DNA of 64,000 bases from Streptococcus salivarius (GCF_000785515.1 NZ_CP009913.1:648001-712000), one strand, 5' to 3'. Counted from the stretch's first letter, positions 51,447-61,483 are shown. Numbers and translations are program-made. Notes: generated from the letters alone by a model not told the origin.

Positions 51447-54400
51447 ATGGCAGATGGTACAGTCACCATCAAGGCGTTGTTTGACGGAAAGGACGCTGAA
51501 AGTGGGGCTAAACGTATCAAAGGGGCGTTAGAGGGCTTGAAAGGCTCAGCCGGCAAGGTCGGTTCGGTCTTTAAATCTGTATTGGGTGCTAACCTTATCG
51601 GTGGTGCCGTTATGGGTGGTCTCAGTGCTCTTGGTGGTGGTATCAAATCCATGGTCGGTGAGCTTAACAGTGCAACAAAGGCTTGGAAAATGTTCGATGG
51701 AAACATGGAACAGATTGGGATGCCTACCGCTCAAATTCAGCAAGTAAAAGGCGAGTTGCAAGATTTTGCCACTAAAACTATCTATTCAGCGTCCGATATG
51801 GCTTCTACTTACTCACAGTTAGCAGCCGTCGGAACGAAGAACACAACCGAGCTCGTTAAAGGCTTTGGCGGTCTTGCAGCAGCAGCCTTGGATCCACAAC
51901 AAGCCATGAAGACCTTGAGCCAACAAGCGACCCAAATGGCCGCTAAGCCAAAAGTTCAGTGGCAAGACTTCAAGCTCATGATGGAACAAACGCCCGCCGG
52001 TATCGCAGCAGTAGCCAAGGAAATGGGCATGAGTACCGATGAAATGGTTAGAGCTGTCCAAGACGGCAAGATTAAGACCGAGGACTTCTTTGACGCTATC
52101 ACAAGAGCTGGTAACAACCCAGTATTCAGTAAGATGGCCACGGAGTTCAAGACTGTTGACCAAGCTATCGATAGTATGAAAGAGTCTATCGGTATTAAGC
52201 TGATGCCACAGTTTGAAAAACTCAATCAGATTGGTATCAAGGCAGTTGTCGGGCTAACTGATGCTATTGAAAGAATGGATTTCAACGCTATTGCCGACAA
52301 GATTGGCAGTGGTTTGTCTTCACTTTGGAAGGGTTTCTCAAATACAGGAGCCTTGAAAAATCTAGGTGCGACTTTTACTTACATTTCAAGTTCAATCAAG
52401 CAACTATTTAGCAAGATTGACGGGAACAAGCTTATGCAGGGCATTGGCTCAGTATTTGGGGACATTGCTAACGGTATTTCACAAGCCTTGAATATTGCCA
52501 CGACATCAGTTAGAAGCTTCATCAGCTCGTTTGCTGATACTGGAGCGTTTCAATCGTTTAAGGCAGCAGTGCAAGATACTTGGAACGCACTTAAAACCCT
52601 CGGTTCGTCACTAGGCGAGGTTTTAGGCAGCTCAGAGATGCAATCTATCATATCTGGGATTGCATCAGCTATCGGAACGCTTGTTAACTGGATTTCTCAA
52701 GGAATTTCAGCAATATCTAGGTTCATTAGTGCAATACCACCGGGCATCTTAAACGGTATCACTAGCGGTATTTTGGCAATGGTAGCAGGTTTCATGACTG
52801 CCAAAGCTGGGATTTCAGCGGTAGGCGTTGCATTGAAAGGGTTAGACTTCATCAAGAGTCTAAACCCATTCAAGAAATTCGGAGAGGACGCTGCAGAAGG
52901 AACAGAGCAAGCTGCCAACAGTGCTAGACGTTCTAAATCGACGATTACTCAGCTATTTAGTGGAATGGCTAATGTCATTAAATCAACAGGAACTAGCATT
53001 TCAACGGCTGCAAAAGGTATCGGAACAGGACTATCAACTGCTTTTAAAGGTTTTGGACAAGGGCTTAAAGCAGCTTTGCAAGGTCTGAAAGGCGTAAGTT
53101 TTTCAACATTGGCAGGTTTAGGAACTTCGGCTGCAATCGCAGCGGTCGGAATTGGTACCGCTATTGCTATCGTAGTTGCTTCACTTGCTTTGCTCGCTAC
53201 TCAATCCCAAGGCGTTTCACAAATCCTTGGCGCTTTAGGTGGTGCAATCAGCACTGTTGTAGGGGCCATTGGTGGTGCGATGGCAACGGTAATTGAAGCG
53301 TTCGGGACTGCTTTTGGAATTGTCGTCAAGGCAGTCGGTGAAGCTGCGCCAGGGCTAGCCAAACTTTCACCATTGGTTGAAGCGGTAGGAACTGCTCTAG
53401 GCAATGCAGCCCCAGTAATTACAGCGTTTGGGAATGCTTGGACGTCTATTTTAGGGACGTTGCCAGCCATCATTGACGCTTTTAGTGGACTGGCTACCGC
53501 CCTAGGCTCAGCGATTAGCCAGATAGTTACAGCAGTAACTCCGATTGCCCAAATTATCAGTAACACAATTACGGCAGTAGCTCAAATCATTGCTAACGCT
53601 ATCGTGGCAATCGCTCCGGTTGTTTCAAATTGCATCGTTCAAGTTGCTCAAGTAATCGGGCAATTCGGACCACAAATTGCAATGGTCTTACAAGTGATTG
53701 TCCAAGCTATTCAAGCAACGGCCCCAGTTATTATGACCTTGATTCAAGGGATTGTGACAGTCGTTCAGACAATGGCACCGGTCATTAGTCAAGTGATTTC
53801 TGCAATCGTTACAGTCGTTCAAACACTTGCACCTATCATCAGCCAAATCATTTCAGCGATTGTAACAGCAATCACTCAAATAGTGCCTATCATAACGGCC
53901 ATTGGGGGTGTGATCAGTGCTGCATTTAGTGGCATTGCATCGGTTGTGTCAGCGGCAGGAATGGCAATCGCTACGGCTGCAATGGGTATTGGTGCGGCTA
54001 TTAGTACGGCTCTAAGTGGTGTGGCAAGCATTATTAGTGCTACTGGTTCAGCTATCGGAGCAGCCTTGCAAGGCATAGCCAGCGTAGTGCAGTCAGTCGG
54101 AACGTCAATCAGCACAGCGGCTCAAGGTATCGGAAACGGCATCAAGTCAGCGTTTGAAGGAATTTCAAGCGTGATTACATCAGCAGGTAGTGCAATCAGT
54201 AGTGTATTGAATAGCCTAGCTAACGTGTTCAACTCAATCGGTACCGCAGCACAAAAGGCAGGGTCTGGATTCAATCAGCTCGCTAATGGTGTGGTTAAGA
54301 TTACCAACACAAACTTAGGAGACATGGCTGCATCTCTTGCAGCAGTGGCCAAAGGTGTTGGGTCTATCGGTAACAACTCAGCAGGGCTTGCTCAAGCTGG

Positions 54401-56054
54401 TACTGGTATGACTAAGCTTGGAGATGGTATGAGCAAGGTGTCTAGTTCAGCATCTAGTGCTGTATCTGGTCTGACATCATTCTCCAGCACGATTACAAGC
54501 ATTCAATCATCATTCACTAACTTACAATCACTACTCACTACAGCAGGAACAGCGTTCAGCACGTTCTCTAGTCAAGCTAGTCAATCGCTAGCTGGTTTAA
54601 CGGCTATTGTAGCCCCTATCACAGCGTTTAGAACACAAATCATGACACTAGCACCAGCTTTGATGGTGGCAGCGACTGGATTAACTCAGTTCAGTACAGT
54701 TTCAATGACGTTGACTGCTAGCATGACTTCTATCAGCTCAAGCATGACTATGTTAACTACTAGCTTAACGATGTTAGCTACTCAGTTAACTATGATCACT
54801 ACGAGCATGACCATGATGGCTACTAGCTCAACTATGCTAGGTACTAGCTTAACTCTTGTAGGTACTCAATTCACTATGATTGGTACTTCACTAATGATGC
54901 TTAACAGTCAATTCATGATGTTCGCTACATCATTGATGCAACTGACATCACAGCTTATGATGGCAGGTTCAGCAGTTACCATGTTTGGTGCTCAACTCAT
55001 GACCGCTCAGACTGGTTTCAGCATGGTTTCCATGATGGCGACTATGGTATCTAGTCAGCTTGCTATGCTTGCTAGCTCAGCCCAAATGGCAGGAGCAGGG
55101 CTTGCTATGGTAAGTGCTCAAGTCATGATGCTTGCTAGTGTATTTGCTACAGCCGGAGCAGCAGCAATGACATTGCAAGCAACAATGATGTCGCTAGGTA
55201 TGGCAGTAAGTGCAGGCATGATGTCAGCAGTTCAAGCGGTAACGTCTGGAGCTATGCAAATGACGGCGGCTCTACGTTCTAGCGGTATGCAAATGGTTGC
55301 TAGTACGCAAGCCTTCATGAATCAAATCGTCTCAGCGGTTAGAAACGGCATGAATCAAGTGGTTGCCGCTATTCGTGCCGGTGGTGCTCAAATGGTATCA
55401 GCCATGCAAGCGAGCGGACAACAATTAGTCGCAGTTACGCAAGCAGCGGTTAACCAAGCAGCAGCCGCAGCAAGAGCCGGTTATGGTGCTTTCTTCTCAG
55501 CGGGTGCTTACATGGGTCAAGGTCTTGCCGCTGGTCTGATGTCAGCTCTTGGAGCAGTTACAGCAGCAGCAAACGCCCTAGTCGCACAAGCGGAACGAGC
55601 TGCACAAGCTAAAGCCAAAATCCACTCACCTTCACACCTTTTCCGTGACCAAGTTGGTTGGTATATCGGTCTTGGTATTGCACGAGGTATCGACGAATCA
55701 GCTCCAGAGGTAGCTAATAGTCTTGACTACATCCGTGACCAAGTCAACGGCTTCAATGTTCGAGCTAATGCAATGCTCACTGGTGCCACTTCAAACATGG
55801 CTAGTCAGCTTAAGATGGAAGTCTTGCGAGATAAAACCCCAGATGCAACTATCTCAGCACGTCAAGAAGCGTATGCTGCACACTCAGCGGGCTTACTTAA
55901 TGATGTGATTGATGCTCTAGCAGATGTTAGAGAACAAATCGCACAAGGCCAAAACATGGTACTTGATACCGGTGCATTGGTCGGTGGTACAGTTAATAAC
56001 TTCAACAGTGCCATTGATACGATTAAAACACTGAAAGGACGACACAGATTATGA
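51447..56054 (+). CDS. Tail tape measure protein
   Basis: A 1535-residue protein that sets tail length and is ejected with DNA. The N-terminal ~250 residues are a conserved TMP domain (SASDMASTYSQLAAVGTKN, LMMEQTPAGIAAVAKEMGMS). Long Ala/Ile/Val-rich hydrophobic segments cover ~380-890, including 18-residue repeats around 758-815. A Met/Ser/Thr heptad block occupies ~1085-1235. The C-terminus has the typical IHSPSHLFRDQVGWYIG. No lytic transglycosylase or peptidase motif was recognised. AAAGGAGGGG precedes the ATG, and its stop overlaps the Dit gene by 4 bp. Confidence 0.95.
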   Translation: MADGTVTIKALFDGKDAESGAKRIKGALEGLKGSAGKVGSVFKSVLGANLIGGAVMGGLSALGGGIKSMVGELNSATKAWKMFDGNMEQIGMPTAQIQQVKGELQDFATKTIYSASDMASTYSQLAAVGTKNTTELVKGFGGLAAAALDPQQAMKTLSQQATQMAAKPKVQWQDFKLMMEQTPAGIAAVAKEMGMSTDEMVRAVQDGKIKTEDFFDAITRAGNNPVFSKMATEFKTVDQAIDSMKESIGIKLMPQFEKLNQIGIKAVVGLTDAIERMDFNAIADKIGSGLSSLWKGFSNTGALKNLGATFTYISSSIKQLFSKIDGNKLMQGIGSVFGDIANGISQALNIATTSVRSFISSFADTGAFQSFKAAVQDTWNALKTLGSSLGEVLGSSEMQSIISGIASAIGTLVNWISQGISAISRFISAIPPGILNGITSGILAMVAGFMTAKAGISAVGVALKGLDFIKSLNPFKKFGEDAAEGTEQAANSARRSKSTITQLFSGMANVIKSTGTSISTAAKGIGTGLSTAFKGFGQGLKAALQGLKGVSFSTLAGLGTSAAIAAVGIGTAIAIVVASLALLATQSQGVSQILGALGGAISTVVGAIGGAMATVIEAFGTAFGIVVKAVGEAAPGLAKLSPLVEAVGTALGNAAPVITAFGNAWTSILGTLPAIIDAFSGLATALGSAISQIVTAVTPIAQIISNTITAVAQIIANAIVAIAPVVSNCIVQVAQVIGQFGPQIAMVLQVIVQAIQATAPVIMTLIQGIVTVVQTMAPVISQVISAIVTVVQTLAPIISQIISAIVTAITQIVPIITAIGGVISAAFSGIASVVSAAGMAIATAAMGIGAAISTALSGVASIISATGSAIGAALQGIASVVQSVGTSISTAAQGIGNGIKSAFEGISSVITSAGSAISSVLNSLANVFNSIGTAAQKAGSGFNQLANGVVKITNTNLGDMAASLAAVAKGVGSIGNNSAGLAQAGTGMTKLGDGMSKVSSSASSAVSGLTSFSSTITSIQSSFTNLQSLLTTAGTAFSTFSSQASQSLAGLTAIVAPITAFRTQIMTLAPALMVAATGLTQFSTVSMTLTASMTSISSSMTMLTTSLTMLATQLTMITTSMTMMATSSTMLGTSLTLVGTQFTMIGTSLMMLNSQFMMFATSLMQLTSQLMMAGSAVTMFGAQLMTAQTGFSMVSMMATMVSSQLAMLASSAQMAGAGLAMVSAQVMMLASVFATAGAAAMTLQATMMSLGMAVSAGMMSAVQAVTSGAMQMTAALRSSGMQMVASTQAFMNQIVSAVRNGMNQVVAAIRAGGAQMVSAMQASGQQLVAVTQAAVNQAAAAARAGYGAFFSAGAYMGQGLAAGLMSALGAVTAAANALVAQAERAAQAKAKIHSPSHLFRDQVGWYIGLGIARGIDESAPEVANSLDYIRDQVNGFNVRANAMLTGATSNMASQLKMEVLRDKTPDATISARQEAYAAHSAGLLNDVIDALADVREQIAQGQNMVLDTGALVGGTVNNFNSAIDTIKTLKGRHRL
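54700..55150 (+). repeat. 21-bp/7-residue Met-rich repeats within the tape measure gene
   Basis: About 20 degenerate units of 7 residues of the form S-L/M-T-M-L-x-T run without a break (SMTMLTT, SLTMLAT, QLTMITT, SMTMMAT, SLTLVGT, QFTMIGT and so on). The regular 7-residue period and the Met content differ from the rest of the protein. Confidence 0.8.
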
Positions 56055-56779
56055 TTACTAAAATTAAAGAATATATCACGTTCGGCGATTTTAACAGTCG
56101 GGACTCTGGGTGGTACTTGCAGAAACGTGAAGCACCAACGCCAGAAGAGAAGGAAATCGTTGAGTCTATCCCCTTCATGCAAGGGGAACTCGACTTTTCT
56201 AGTATTTTGGGGGAGCGTGTGTTTAAGCCTAGAGAAATTACTTATGAATTTAAGCTACCATTCACGGAATATGAAGGGCGTAAGGCCGCAGAACGTGAGA
56301 TTAAGTCTCGGATGGTAACTAAGACAGAACAGAAATTATTCGATACCCATGACAGACGCTATTACTGGATGGGCAAGATCAAGAGTATTAAGGTGGCCGA
56401 TGATCCGATTAAAAAGAATTTGGTTGCTACGATTGTATTTAAGTGCTATCCGTTTGCATTTCATGAGAACGAATACTTTGACGATGTTTGGGACACCTTC
56501 GATTTTGAAAGTGATGATTCAACATGGACTAAATGGCAGTTGGGGTATAAGAACGCAGAAAAAACAATTTACTTCGTTAATTCTGGCGATACAGCTATTA
56601 GCCCAGTCGTTTATTGCGATGAAAATATCACGCTTACCGATGAAGACGGTGTAATTTACAATCTAAAGCGTGGCGAAAATAGGGAGTTTACATTGACTTT
56701 GTATCAAGGTATCAACTATTTCAAAACTAAAGGAAATGGCACGGTCGCCATGCACTTTAACAACGAGGTGATGGCATGA
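56051..56779 (+). CDS. Distal tail protein (Dit)
   Basis: A 242-residue distal tail protein (Sipho_tail family) forming the hub that links tail tube and baseplate. The N-terminal segment has SRDSGWYLQKREAPTPEEK and ILGERVFKPREITYEF; the C-terminal galectin-like part follows (NSGDTAISPVVYC, YQGINYFKTKGNGTVAM). Overlaps of ATGA with both neighbours show tight coupling. It is of the short type without a carbohydrate-binding insert. Confidence 0.92.
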   Translation: MITKIKEYITFGDFNSRDSGWYLQKREAPTPEEKEIVESIPFMQGELDFSSILGERVFKPREITYEFKLPFTEYEGRKAAEREIKSRMVTKTEQKLFDTHDRRYYWMGKIKSIKVADDPIKKNLVATIVFKCYPFAFHENEYFDDVWDTFDFESDDSTWTKWQLGYKNAEKTIYFVNSGDTAISPVVYCDENITLTDEDGVIYNLKRGENREFTLTLYQGINYFKTKGNGTVAMHFNNEVMA

Positions 56780-58641
56780 CAGCTACTGGAACAATTGAAA
56801 TATTCAACGTTAGCCACACTGGGTACTCCATAAAAGTGTCTGGCGCCAGTGTTGACGGTGGATTTAAAGGGATGTTCTTCCCGACTTGGAGCAGAAAAGA
56901 ATATTATTCAGAAGAGTGGAAAACGGTCACAGATAGAGATGATATATTTTGGTATCGTGGCGTAGAGTGGGGCGGTAATTGGTACTGTACTATTAATGTT
57001 TCTGACCACAATTACGATGCAGGCGAGTATTTCACTCACATTTATTTCTACCGTGGTGATGGCGACTTGGTTGGTCTTGCCGCCAGAACAATTGTCGTAC
57101 CAGACCCTCCAAAGAAAACTCGGAAAAAGGGTGGCTATGCAGTTTATTGGTGGCCTAGCATTCATGATAGACGTGGGGATAAGCTCCTTCGCACTACTGC
57201 GGGACGGAAGACGATCCACAACCCTTATAGTGCAAAAGGTGGAAAAATCATCGCTGGTGAGATTACTCAAGCATTAAATACCATTCATGAATTTACGTTT
57301 GCAATTCCATTCACACACCCAATGTACAATAAAATGGTGCCGTTTAAGTCCATTGTTGAAGTGGTTAACCTATATGATGATACTATTGAATTTGTCGGAC
57401 GAGTGTTGACAACTACTAACGAAATGACCACGGATGGGTTCGCTCAGAAGGTAACGTGTGAAGATTTCCTCTCGTTCCTTCACGATTCATCACAATGGTT
57501 CCAGAAATTGCCAAACCGTGGCGCTGCTCAGTATTTGCAAGAGATGGTGAAAGTCGCAAACAGTCAAGTTGAAGACTATAAGCGCTACATTTTAAATAGC
57601 GTGACTGTTAATAGTAGAACAGATAAGCCTTATCGGTACATCGGCTATGAATCTAGTTGGGATTGTGTCCGAGAGCGTATCATTAACAATATCGGCGGGT
57701 ATTTAAGAGTTAGCGAGCGGAACGCCACGCTGCATTTAGATTGGACGAAAGACATTGGTGAGGTCAAGAAGTCACCGATTCAAATTGGTAAAAACATCAA
57801 GTCTGCTAGTCGTTTACTTGATTTTGACGGACTTGCTACTCAAATTATGCCAGTCGGTGCAGATATTCAAAAAGACCACCCAGACGAAGACCAAAGCCCC
57901 GATGTTACAAGGGAACAGATTACCATTTGGAATGTCAATAACCATAGTTTGTATCTTGAAGATAAGGAACTTGTCAAGGAGTTTGGCATCATCCGTAAAC
58001 CCGTAATCTGGACGGAAATTGACAACCCTAGTGTCCTATTGGCTCGTGGTAAGCAGTATTTGAGAAACCAAAAAATCGCCCTCGCAAAATGGACGATTTC
58101 AGCAGTTGAGCGCTATTTGGTTGATGACCGATACGATAAGTTTGAGATTGGGAACAAGCACCCAATTATCAATGCGCCTCTTTCCGGCATTGAAACTTTG
58201 CAAATTTTGGAGAAAAAAATTGATATACTGACCCCACAATCAGTCGAATTGACTATTGGTTCACAATCTCAATCACTTGCAGCCTATCAATTGCAATTAC
58301 AAGAGGCCGAAAACTCTATCGAGCGTGTCAAACAGAACACTTCAACTACTGATAAGGCTAAACGTTTGAAGGCTCTACAAAGTCAGCTTACATCGCTTAA
58401 GAACAGACCTGCCACAGAGCCGATAGCACCTACGGCGCCAAACCCACCTAAACCAGACGCTACGCAAGGTGAATTGACTGCGTATGATAAAGCGTTCGCT
58501 GATTATCTCGCAGCTAAAGCTAATTACGACAATCAGTTAACTTCATTCAACATGGATGAACAAGAACGTACTAGGACGATTAAGGATGTAGAAGCCGAAA
58601 TCACACGATTGCAAAATGAATTAAAAGAAGGAGGTAACTAA
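56776..58641 (+). CDS. Tail-associated protein with GBS_Bsp-like N-terminus (Tal)
   Basis: A 621-residue tail-tip protein. Residues ~1-115 (IEIFNVSHTGYSIKVSGAS, WYCTINVSDHNYDAGEYFTH) match the GBS_Bsp-like repeat, a beta-sandwich from streptococcal surface proteins and lysins. The prophage tail/baseplate hub domain follows (~150-500; WSRKEYY, VVNLYDDTIEFVGRVL, NIGGYLRVSERNATLHLDW). The C-terminus is a coiled coil with a Pro-rich linker (~515-621). It caps the tail tube. No peptidase motif was recognised. Confidence 0.85.
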   Translation: MTATGTIEIFNVSHTGYSIKVSGASVDGGFKGMFFPTWSRKEYYSEEWKTVTDRDDIFWYRGVEWGGNWYCTINVSDHNYDAGEYFTHIYFYRGDGDLVGLAARTIVVPDPPKKTRKKGGYAVYWWPSIHDRRGDKLLRTTAGRKTIHNPYSAKGGKIIAGEITQALNTIHEFTFAIPFTHPMYNKMVPFKSIVEVVNLYDDTIEFVGRVLTTTNEMTTDGFAQKVTCEDFLSFLHDSSQWFQKLPNRGAAQYLQEMVKVANSQVEDYKRYILNSVTVNSRTDKPYRYIGYESSWDCVRERIINNIGGYLRVSERNATLHLDWTKDIGEVKKSPIQIGKNIKSASRLLDFDGLATQIMPVGADIQKDHPDEDQSPDVTREQITIWNVNNHSLYLEDKELVKEFGIIRKPVIWTEIDNPSVLLARGKQYLRNQKIALAKWTISAVERYLVDDRYDKFEIGNKHPIINAPLSGIETLQILEKKIDILTPQSVELTIGSQSQSLAAYQLQLQEAENSIERVKQNTSTTDKAKRLKALQSQLTSLKNRPATEPIAPTAPNPPKPDATQGELTAYDKAFADYLAAKANYDNQLTSFNMDEQERTRTIKDVEAEITRLQNELKEGGN

Positions 58642-60812
58642 TGCCACAGAATGAAGCAGAAGGGCGCTTAAATCTATACGATGACGTGACGCCTTTGGAA
58701 AACACCAAGAACATCAACATTTTGGCAAGAGCTATCCGAAAGAAAACTAGGGGGGCAGATGTTCGAGAGGCCATCGCAAAGGCCATTGAAACGACATACG
58801 CTGACGGCACTGCCAACGGTAACGCCAACATGGAAGTTGCCAAAGCTCGTGGAGAATACGAAACTCTAAACCAACGTCTCCAAGATATCCAAACAACCGC
58901 CCAATCAAGTCAACAACTAGGGGAACGGAACAATGATGCCAAGGTTGACAAGAACGGTACCGGCCAAATAACGTGGTCAAACCTTGCGCAAGATGCAAGA
59001 GAGCAAATTTCAGGCGGCAAGGTGGCAGTGGTTGGGAACAATGCCGTTGCAACATCTAACATCGTTGATGGAGCAGTAACAGACACCAAACTTGATGAAC
59101 GCATGGGGTTTGGGTTGATGATTGCTGGTCGCCTATTAATTGACGTCACTAATTCTCAAGTAGAGTTAAGCGGTGGCAGCTGGTTTCAGGTCGGGAAGCG
59201 TAAAGCCAACGCCAGAGGTACCTTAACAGCTCCGCTGCCAAAAACGGGTTTGTCGCAGTACGTTATTTACAACGACGAGACGAACTCGTTATATGTCAAA
59301 ACATTAAACGACATTCAAAACATTGGTAATCGTGAAACCATCTTAGCAATCCTATTTAATGGAGCATTGGTTCACCCACAATCCTCTCCATTTGTTAAGA
59401 CGGTGGGGCTCAAAGTCGGTGAACGCTTAGACTACGTGAATGCCGACTGGGGGACAGTTATCCAAGGGGAAATCACATATGACGCCAAAACAAATACTGT
59501 CAGAGGTCAAAGAAAAGGCGACATCATTGTCTCTTTTCAAAATTATTACATTAACGGCATTGAAGATTTTGAAATTACCTTACCGAACTACTCTGGGAAA
59601 TTGTTACTCTTTGATAGAGAAAACAAAAAGTTTCAAGTAGCGGACATGGATAGTTACGACAGTCACAAGAAGAAAGATATTTCTAAAGCAGCTTCACTAA
59701 TCAAAGTGGCCGAAATATACCAAAATGAAATTAGGCATATTTCTAGCAATAGCAATATTTTTCTTGTCAACCAAGAAACTCAACGCAAACAAGACATCAC
59801 ACTTGAACGGTTGAAAGTTGACTTACAAACCAAGCGGACAGTTATCGTAACGCTAGGTGACTCAACGACGGATGGGTACAGAACATCTGGTTATTCAGGA
59901 AATGTTCTTGAAAGTTTGACACCAAAACCAAACACTTATACCGAGATTTTAAACGGTATTATTAACGGTCAAAAAGGGTATGACTATAACCACAAATTCT
60001 ATAATCGGGGCTTCTCTGGAAAAACAATTGCTTGGTTAAAAGATAACTTGGATGCTGTCTTAGCTCCAATCACCGAAAAAATCGACTATGCTATTATCTC
60101 AATGGGAATTAATGACAGTGTTTACCAGAAGGACAACATTCAACCTTTCGAAGAGAACCACATCGACATTGTTAAACGTTTGAAATCAAAAGGAATTAAA
60201 CCAATTCTAATGTCGACACAAGCCCAATTTGAAAACTACAAGCGTTTTGGCTCAAAGATTAACAGTATCGCTGATACTCTCAAGAGAGATTTGGCGAAAG
60301 AACTAGGTATTCCATTCATTGACTACAACGCTGGAACTAGAAACATTCTGAATAACTCAGAGTATAGTGTTAAGGCTCTTATTCCTGATATGTGTCATTT
60401 TGGTGATTTAGGTCATCAAAAATCGGCAGAATTTCTAGCTAGTCAGTTGATTCATCGTGTCGAGGAAGTCGTTGTCGGTGATAAGATCGGCTACCAGAAT
60501 AATCGTGTTGTCTCAGACTTGAACTATTCGGATTATTTATCTGATGTTGAAAAAGAGGTTAAATTCTTACCTTCAAAGGTAGATGGGTTTGACTTAGAGG
60601 GTCACTTTAATGGGGCTCAAAAGACCATGTTTGAAGTTTTGGTTTATGTCAATAAACCAGTTGTAGTTAAATACTTCGGGGAGAACGTGTCTGTAAGTAG
60701 CAACGGTGCTAACTTGGATGATGGCGCACGGTTGGATGTTGGTCTCTACAAGATTTCAGTTAAAAACACGCCAAATCAACCATCATCCTTCCGTGGTTTG
60801 AAATTTGAGTAG
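58641..60812 (+). CDS. Baseplate/receptor-binding protein with SGNH esterase domain
   Basis: A 723-residue protein. Residues ~1-130 are a helical baseplate attachment region (RLNLYDDVTPLENTKNINI), followed by a beta-rich segment (~150-390). An SGNH/GDSL hydrolase spans ~400-605 with GDSTTDG (Ser408), GIND (Asn491) and DMCHFGDLGH (Asp583, His586). A C-terminal beta domain ends it. It probably removes acetyl or other ester groups from a surface polysaccharide during adsorption. The start overlaps the previous stop; AAGGAGG precedes it. Confidence 0.88.
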   Translation: MPQNEAEGRLNLYDDVTPLENTKNINILARAIRKKTRGADVREAIAKAIETTYADGTANGNANMEVAKARGEYETLNQRLQDIQTTAQSSQQLGERNNDAKVDKNGTGQITWSNLAQDAREQISGGKVAVVGNNAVATSNIVDGAVTDTKLDERMGFGLMIAGRLLIDVTNSQVELSGGSWFQVGKRKANARGTLTAPLPKTGLSQYVIYNDETNSLYVKTLNDIQNIGNRETILAILFNGALVHPQSSPFVKTVGLKVGERLDYVNADWGTVIQGEITYDAKTNTVRGQRKGDIIVSFQNYYINGIEDFEITLPNYSGKLLLFDRENKKFQVADMDSYDSHKKKDISKAASLIKVAEIYQNEIRHISSNSNIFLVNQETQRKQDITLERLKVDLQTKRTVIVTLGDSTTDGYRTSGYSGNVLESLTPKPNTYTEILNGIINGQKGYDYNHKFYNRGFSGKTIAWLKDNLDAVLAPITEKIDYAIISMGINDSVYQKDNIQPFEENHIDIVKRLKSKGIKPILMSTQAQFENYKRFGSKINSIADTLKRDLAKELGIPFIDYNAGTRNILNNSEYSVKALIPDMCHFGDLGHQKSAEFLASQLIHRVEEVVVGDKIGYQNNRVVSDLNYSDYLSDVEKEVKFLPSKVDGFDLEGHFNGAQKTMFEVLVYVNKPVVVKYFGENVSVSSNGANLDDGARLDVGLYKISVKNTPNQPSSFRGLKFE

Positions 60813-60823
60813 AAGGGGGAATA

Positions 60824-61258
60824 TTGAACAAGCCAGATGGAATTTGGGGGATTTTGGATGTTGTACGGAACTTCTACGAGCATGGGATAGATGACCATTT
60901 ATGGGTGTTCCTACTAATGATTATCATTGCTAGTGATATCGTGGTGGGAGTATCCAGGGCGTGGGCTTATCATGAGTTTTCAAGCTCTAAATTCAGAAAA
61001 GGGCTTGTCAGTCATACTGCTATGATTATCTTTGTAGCCATCTTCTATCCGTTCGCTAATTTCATGAATTTAGGCGGGATGTTAGATGCCTTTATCATGG
61101 CTATGATTGCAGCTTATGGATCTAGTATTCTAGCTAGCTTATCTGCTCTAGGAGTAGAAATTCCGTACTTTGATAAGTACATTAAACGAAACATTGACAA
61201 AGACAAATTTAATTTAACTTCAATCGAAGAAGAAAGAAAGGACAATGAAAATGATTAA
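60824..61258 (+). CDS. Phage holin, holin_4/toxin-secretion type
   Basis: A 144-residue membrane protein with about three helices (WVFLLMIIIASDIVVGV, AMIIFVAIFYPFANF, AFIMAMIAAYGSSIL) and a charged cytoplasmic tail. It resembles the toxin secretion/phage lysis holin family. The start is TTG 60824 with AAGGGGG upstream. It overlaps the next holin gene by 14 bp. Confidence 0.85.
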   Translation: MNKPDGIWGILDVVRNFYEHGIDDHLWVFLLMIIIASDIVVGVSRAWAYHEFSSSKFRKGLVSHTAMIIFVAIFYPFANFMNLGGMLDAFIMAMIAAYGSSILASLSALGVEIPYFDKYIKRNIDKDKFNLTSIEEERKDNEND

Positions 61259-61481
61259 TTTTAAATTACGCTTGCAAAACAAAACAACTCTAGTAGCACT
61301 TATTTCAGCGGTGTTCTTGATGTTGCAACAATTTGGACTTACTATCCCTAGTAATATCCAAGAGGGTGTAAATACTTTCGTTGTGATCTTGGTTATCCTT
61401 GGAATCGTAACTGACCCAACTACAAAGGGTGTGGCAGACAGTGAACGTGCATTGAACTACCATCAACCTCGTGAGGACTAG
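61245..61481 (+). CDS. Phage holin, phi LC3 family
   Basis: A 78-residue holin of the phi LC3 type: INFKLRLQNKTTLVALISA, one or two hydrophobic helices, and the family's end VTDPTTKGVADSERALNYHQPRED. It makes membrane lesions releasing the endolysin. GAAAGGAC lies 5 nt before ATG 61245; ATG 61251 is also possible. Two holins in tandem are common in streptococcal phages. Confidence 0.93.
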   Translation: MKMINFKLRLQNKTTLVALISAVFLMLQQFGLTIPSNIQEGVNTFVVILVILGIVTDPTTKGVADSERALNYHQPRED

Positions 61482-61483
61482 TT

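Noticed and set aside
51447-56054. Peptidoglycan hydrolase domain within the tape measure protein
   Set aside because: No lytic transglycosylase, NlpC/P60, CHAP or M23 motif was recognised in 1535 residues.
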